Shown in pieces: positions 63,275 through 64,000 of a stretch of 64,000 nt of DNA. The notes under the pieces are model-generated. The model ran no database searches and was not told where the DNA came from. It worked only from the letters and a program-made list of their open reading frames with translations. The stretch is from positions 310,001 through 374,000 of the forward strand of contig NZ_QNRF01000003.1 of assembly GCF_003314975.1 (NCBI RefSeq). The letters run 5' to 3'. How positions within the stretch are numbered: the first letter of the stretch is position 1; each line of letters begins with the position of its first letter. This DNA comes from Marinomonas aquiplantarum. GTDB taxonomy: Bacteria > Pseudomonadota > Gammaproteobacteria > Pseudomonadales > Marinomonadaceae. The translations under genes were made by a program, and so were the position numbers.

Positions 63275-64000
63275 ATGAAAGTTGTAGGTTTAGAAACCAT
63301 TATTTTTGGGGTAGACGATATCCCTTCTTGCGCCACCTTTTTAACCGATTATGGTCTCATTCCAGTCGATGTTACTGATGAAGGTGGGCGCTTTGAGGCG
63401 CTGGATGGCACAGGCGTTGTTCTGGCTAAAACAGAGGATCCGAGTCTGCCAGCCAGTGTTGGCAATGGCTGTATGATGCGAAAAACAATCATGGGCGTCG
63501 CTGACCAACAAAGTCTTGACGACCTGTATGCTGAGCTCAGTAAAGACCGTGCAGTCGAAACATTAGCAGATGGGTCTATCGAATCTCATGATGACTCAGG
63601 TTTCGCCATCGGCTTTCAAATCTCTAAGAAAAAGCAGATTAACCTAGTGGGCGAAATTTCAAACCTTCCAGGCTCGCCATTTCAAAGACCGGTTAACCAA
63701 CTGGGCGTCGACGTCGATGCAGAACAAATTCGTCCGATAAGCCTGTCTCACATTGTGTATTTTGTGCCAGATGTTAAAAAAGCAGAAGCCTTCTATGTTG
63801 AACGACTGGGCTTTCGCTGTACCGATCGTTTTGAAGACATAGGGCCGTTTTTACAACCGAGTGGCAGTTTAGAACATCATACTCATTTTTTAATTGGTGC
63901 ACCGCCGTTCATGCAAGGTGTTGAGCATTTTACCTTCCATTTTAGTGGCCCGACTGAGTTGATGCAAAATGGCGAGCGTTTTATCAAAAAAGGTTATCAA
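63275..64000 (+). CDS. Two-domain VOC protein, extradiol-dioxygenase-like (cut by window end)
   Basis: At least 242 residues, open at the right edge. The N-terminal VOC-like domain (KVVGLETIIFGVDDIPSCATFLTDYGL) lacks clear metal ligands. The second domain (about 150 onward: ISLSHIVYFVPDVKKAEAFYVERLGF, then LEHHTHFLIG and VEHFTFHF) has the His pattern of extradiol dioxygenases and related metal-binding VOC enzymes. ATG follows TAGAGGAAAGAGAT. With the upstream C-C hydrolase it could form a ring-cleaving pair. Identification is limited by the missing C-terminus. Confidence 0.75.
   Translation, partial: MKVVGLETIIFGVDDIPSCATFLTDYGLIPVDVTDEGGRFEALDGTGVVLAKTEDPSLPASVGNGCMMRKTIMGVADQQSLDDLYAELSKDRAVETLADGSIESHDDSGFAIGFQISKKKQINLVGEISNLPGSPFQRPVNQLGVDVDAEQIRPISLSHIVYFVPDVKKAEAFYVERLGFRCTDRFEDIGPFLQPSGSLEHHTHFLIGAPPFMQGVEHFTFHFSGPTELMQNGERFIKKGYQ

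Overview
The window looks like chromosomal DNA of a heterotrophic marine-type gammaproteobacterium. Moderate-to-low GC, many TRAP transporters, NodD/NahR-type LysR regulators, a TonB-linked iron operon and catabolic islands fit an Oceanospirillales member; Marinomonas-like is my guess, not something the sequence proves. There are about 54 protein genes, including two small ORFs of 38 and 44 codons in gaps. I saw no rRNA, tRNA, CRISPR array, insertion sequence or phage.

Layout. (1) 0-9.4 kb holds general functions: a chemoreceptor with a C-terminal sensor region, a receiver-TPR response regulator, srkA overlapping a RecQ-type helicase, a VOC protein, a GIY-YIG protein, and a LysE exporter plus DUF1127 protein divergent from a MocR regulator. 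The MocR gap carries six copies of an ATACAG half-site. (2) 9.4-16.5 kb is an iron-siderophore uptake locus (ATPase, two permeases, binding protein, TonB receptor) with tandem Fur-like boxes. A secreted metallo-beta-lactamase-fold hydrolase lies upstream of it and is divergent from a LysR gene. (3) 17.7-25 kb is an accessory catabolic block: tannase-family lipoprotein, cyclase-family hydrolase, fumarylacetoacetase-family hydrolase, a 44-codon ORF coupled to an MFS transporter, a NodD-type LysR and a porin.

(4) 25.5-39.7 kb is a nearly textbook salicylate-gentisate island: NahR/NagR-type regulator, salicylate 5-hydroxylase (reductase, large and small oxygenase subunits, ferredoxin), maleylpyruvate isomerase, gentisate 1,2-dioxygenase and fumarylpyruvate hydrolase. 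A TAXI-type TRAP transporter sits inside the operon; a DctPQM TRAP set and an IclR regulator follow. Together these would turn salicylate into pyruvate and fumarate.

(5) 39.8-64 kb is the least explained part. An AraC gene is divergent from a FAD/Fe-S/FAD dehydrogenase trio, followed by an acyl-CoA synthetase, aldehyde dehydrogenase, NmrA-type reductase, fumarylacetoacetase-family hydrolase, cupin, epimerase-like dehydrogenase, and the 3-methylcrotonyl-CoA to HMG-CoA to acetoacetate genes (liuBCDE order) without liuA (isovaleryl-CoA dehydrogenase). A LysR gene, a DUF1302/DUF1329 outer-envelope pair, a C-C hydrolase-like alpha/beta hydrolase and a two-domain VOC protein cut by the window edge follow. 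The same promoter-proximal sequence occurs upstream of the 49.7-57.9 kb genes and of the DUF1302 gene, which suggests one regulon under the local LysR protein. My inference is a pathway for a hydrophobic compound whose branched C5 part enters as 3-methylcrotonate; the substrate is unknown.
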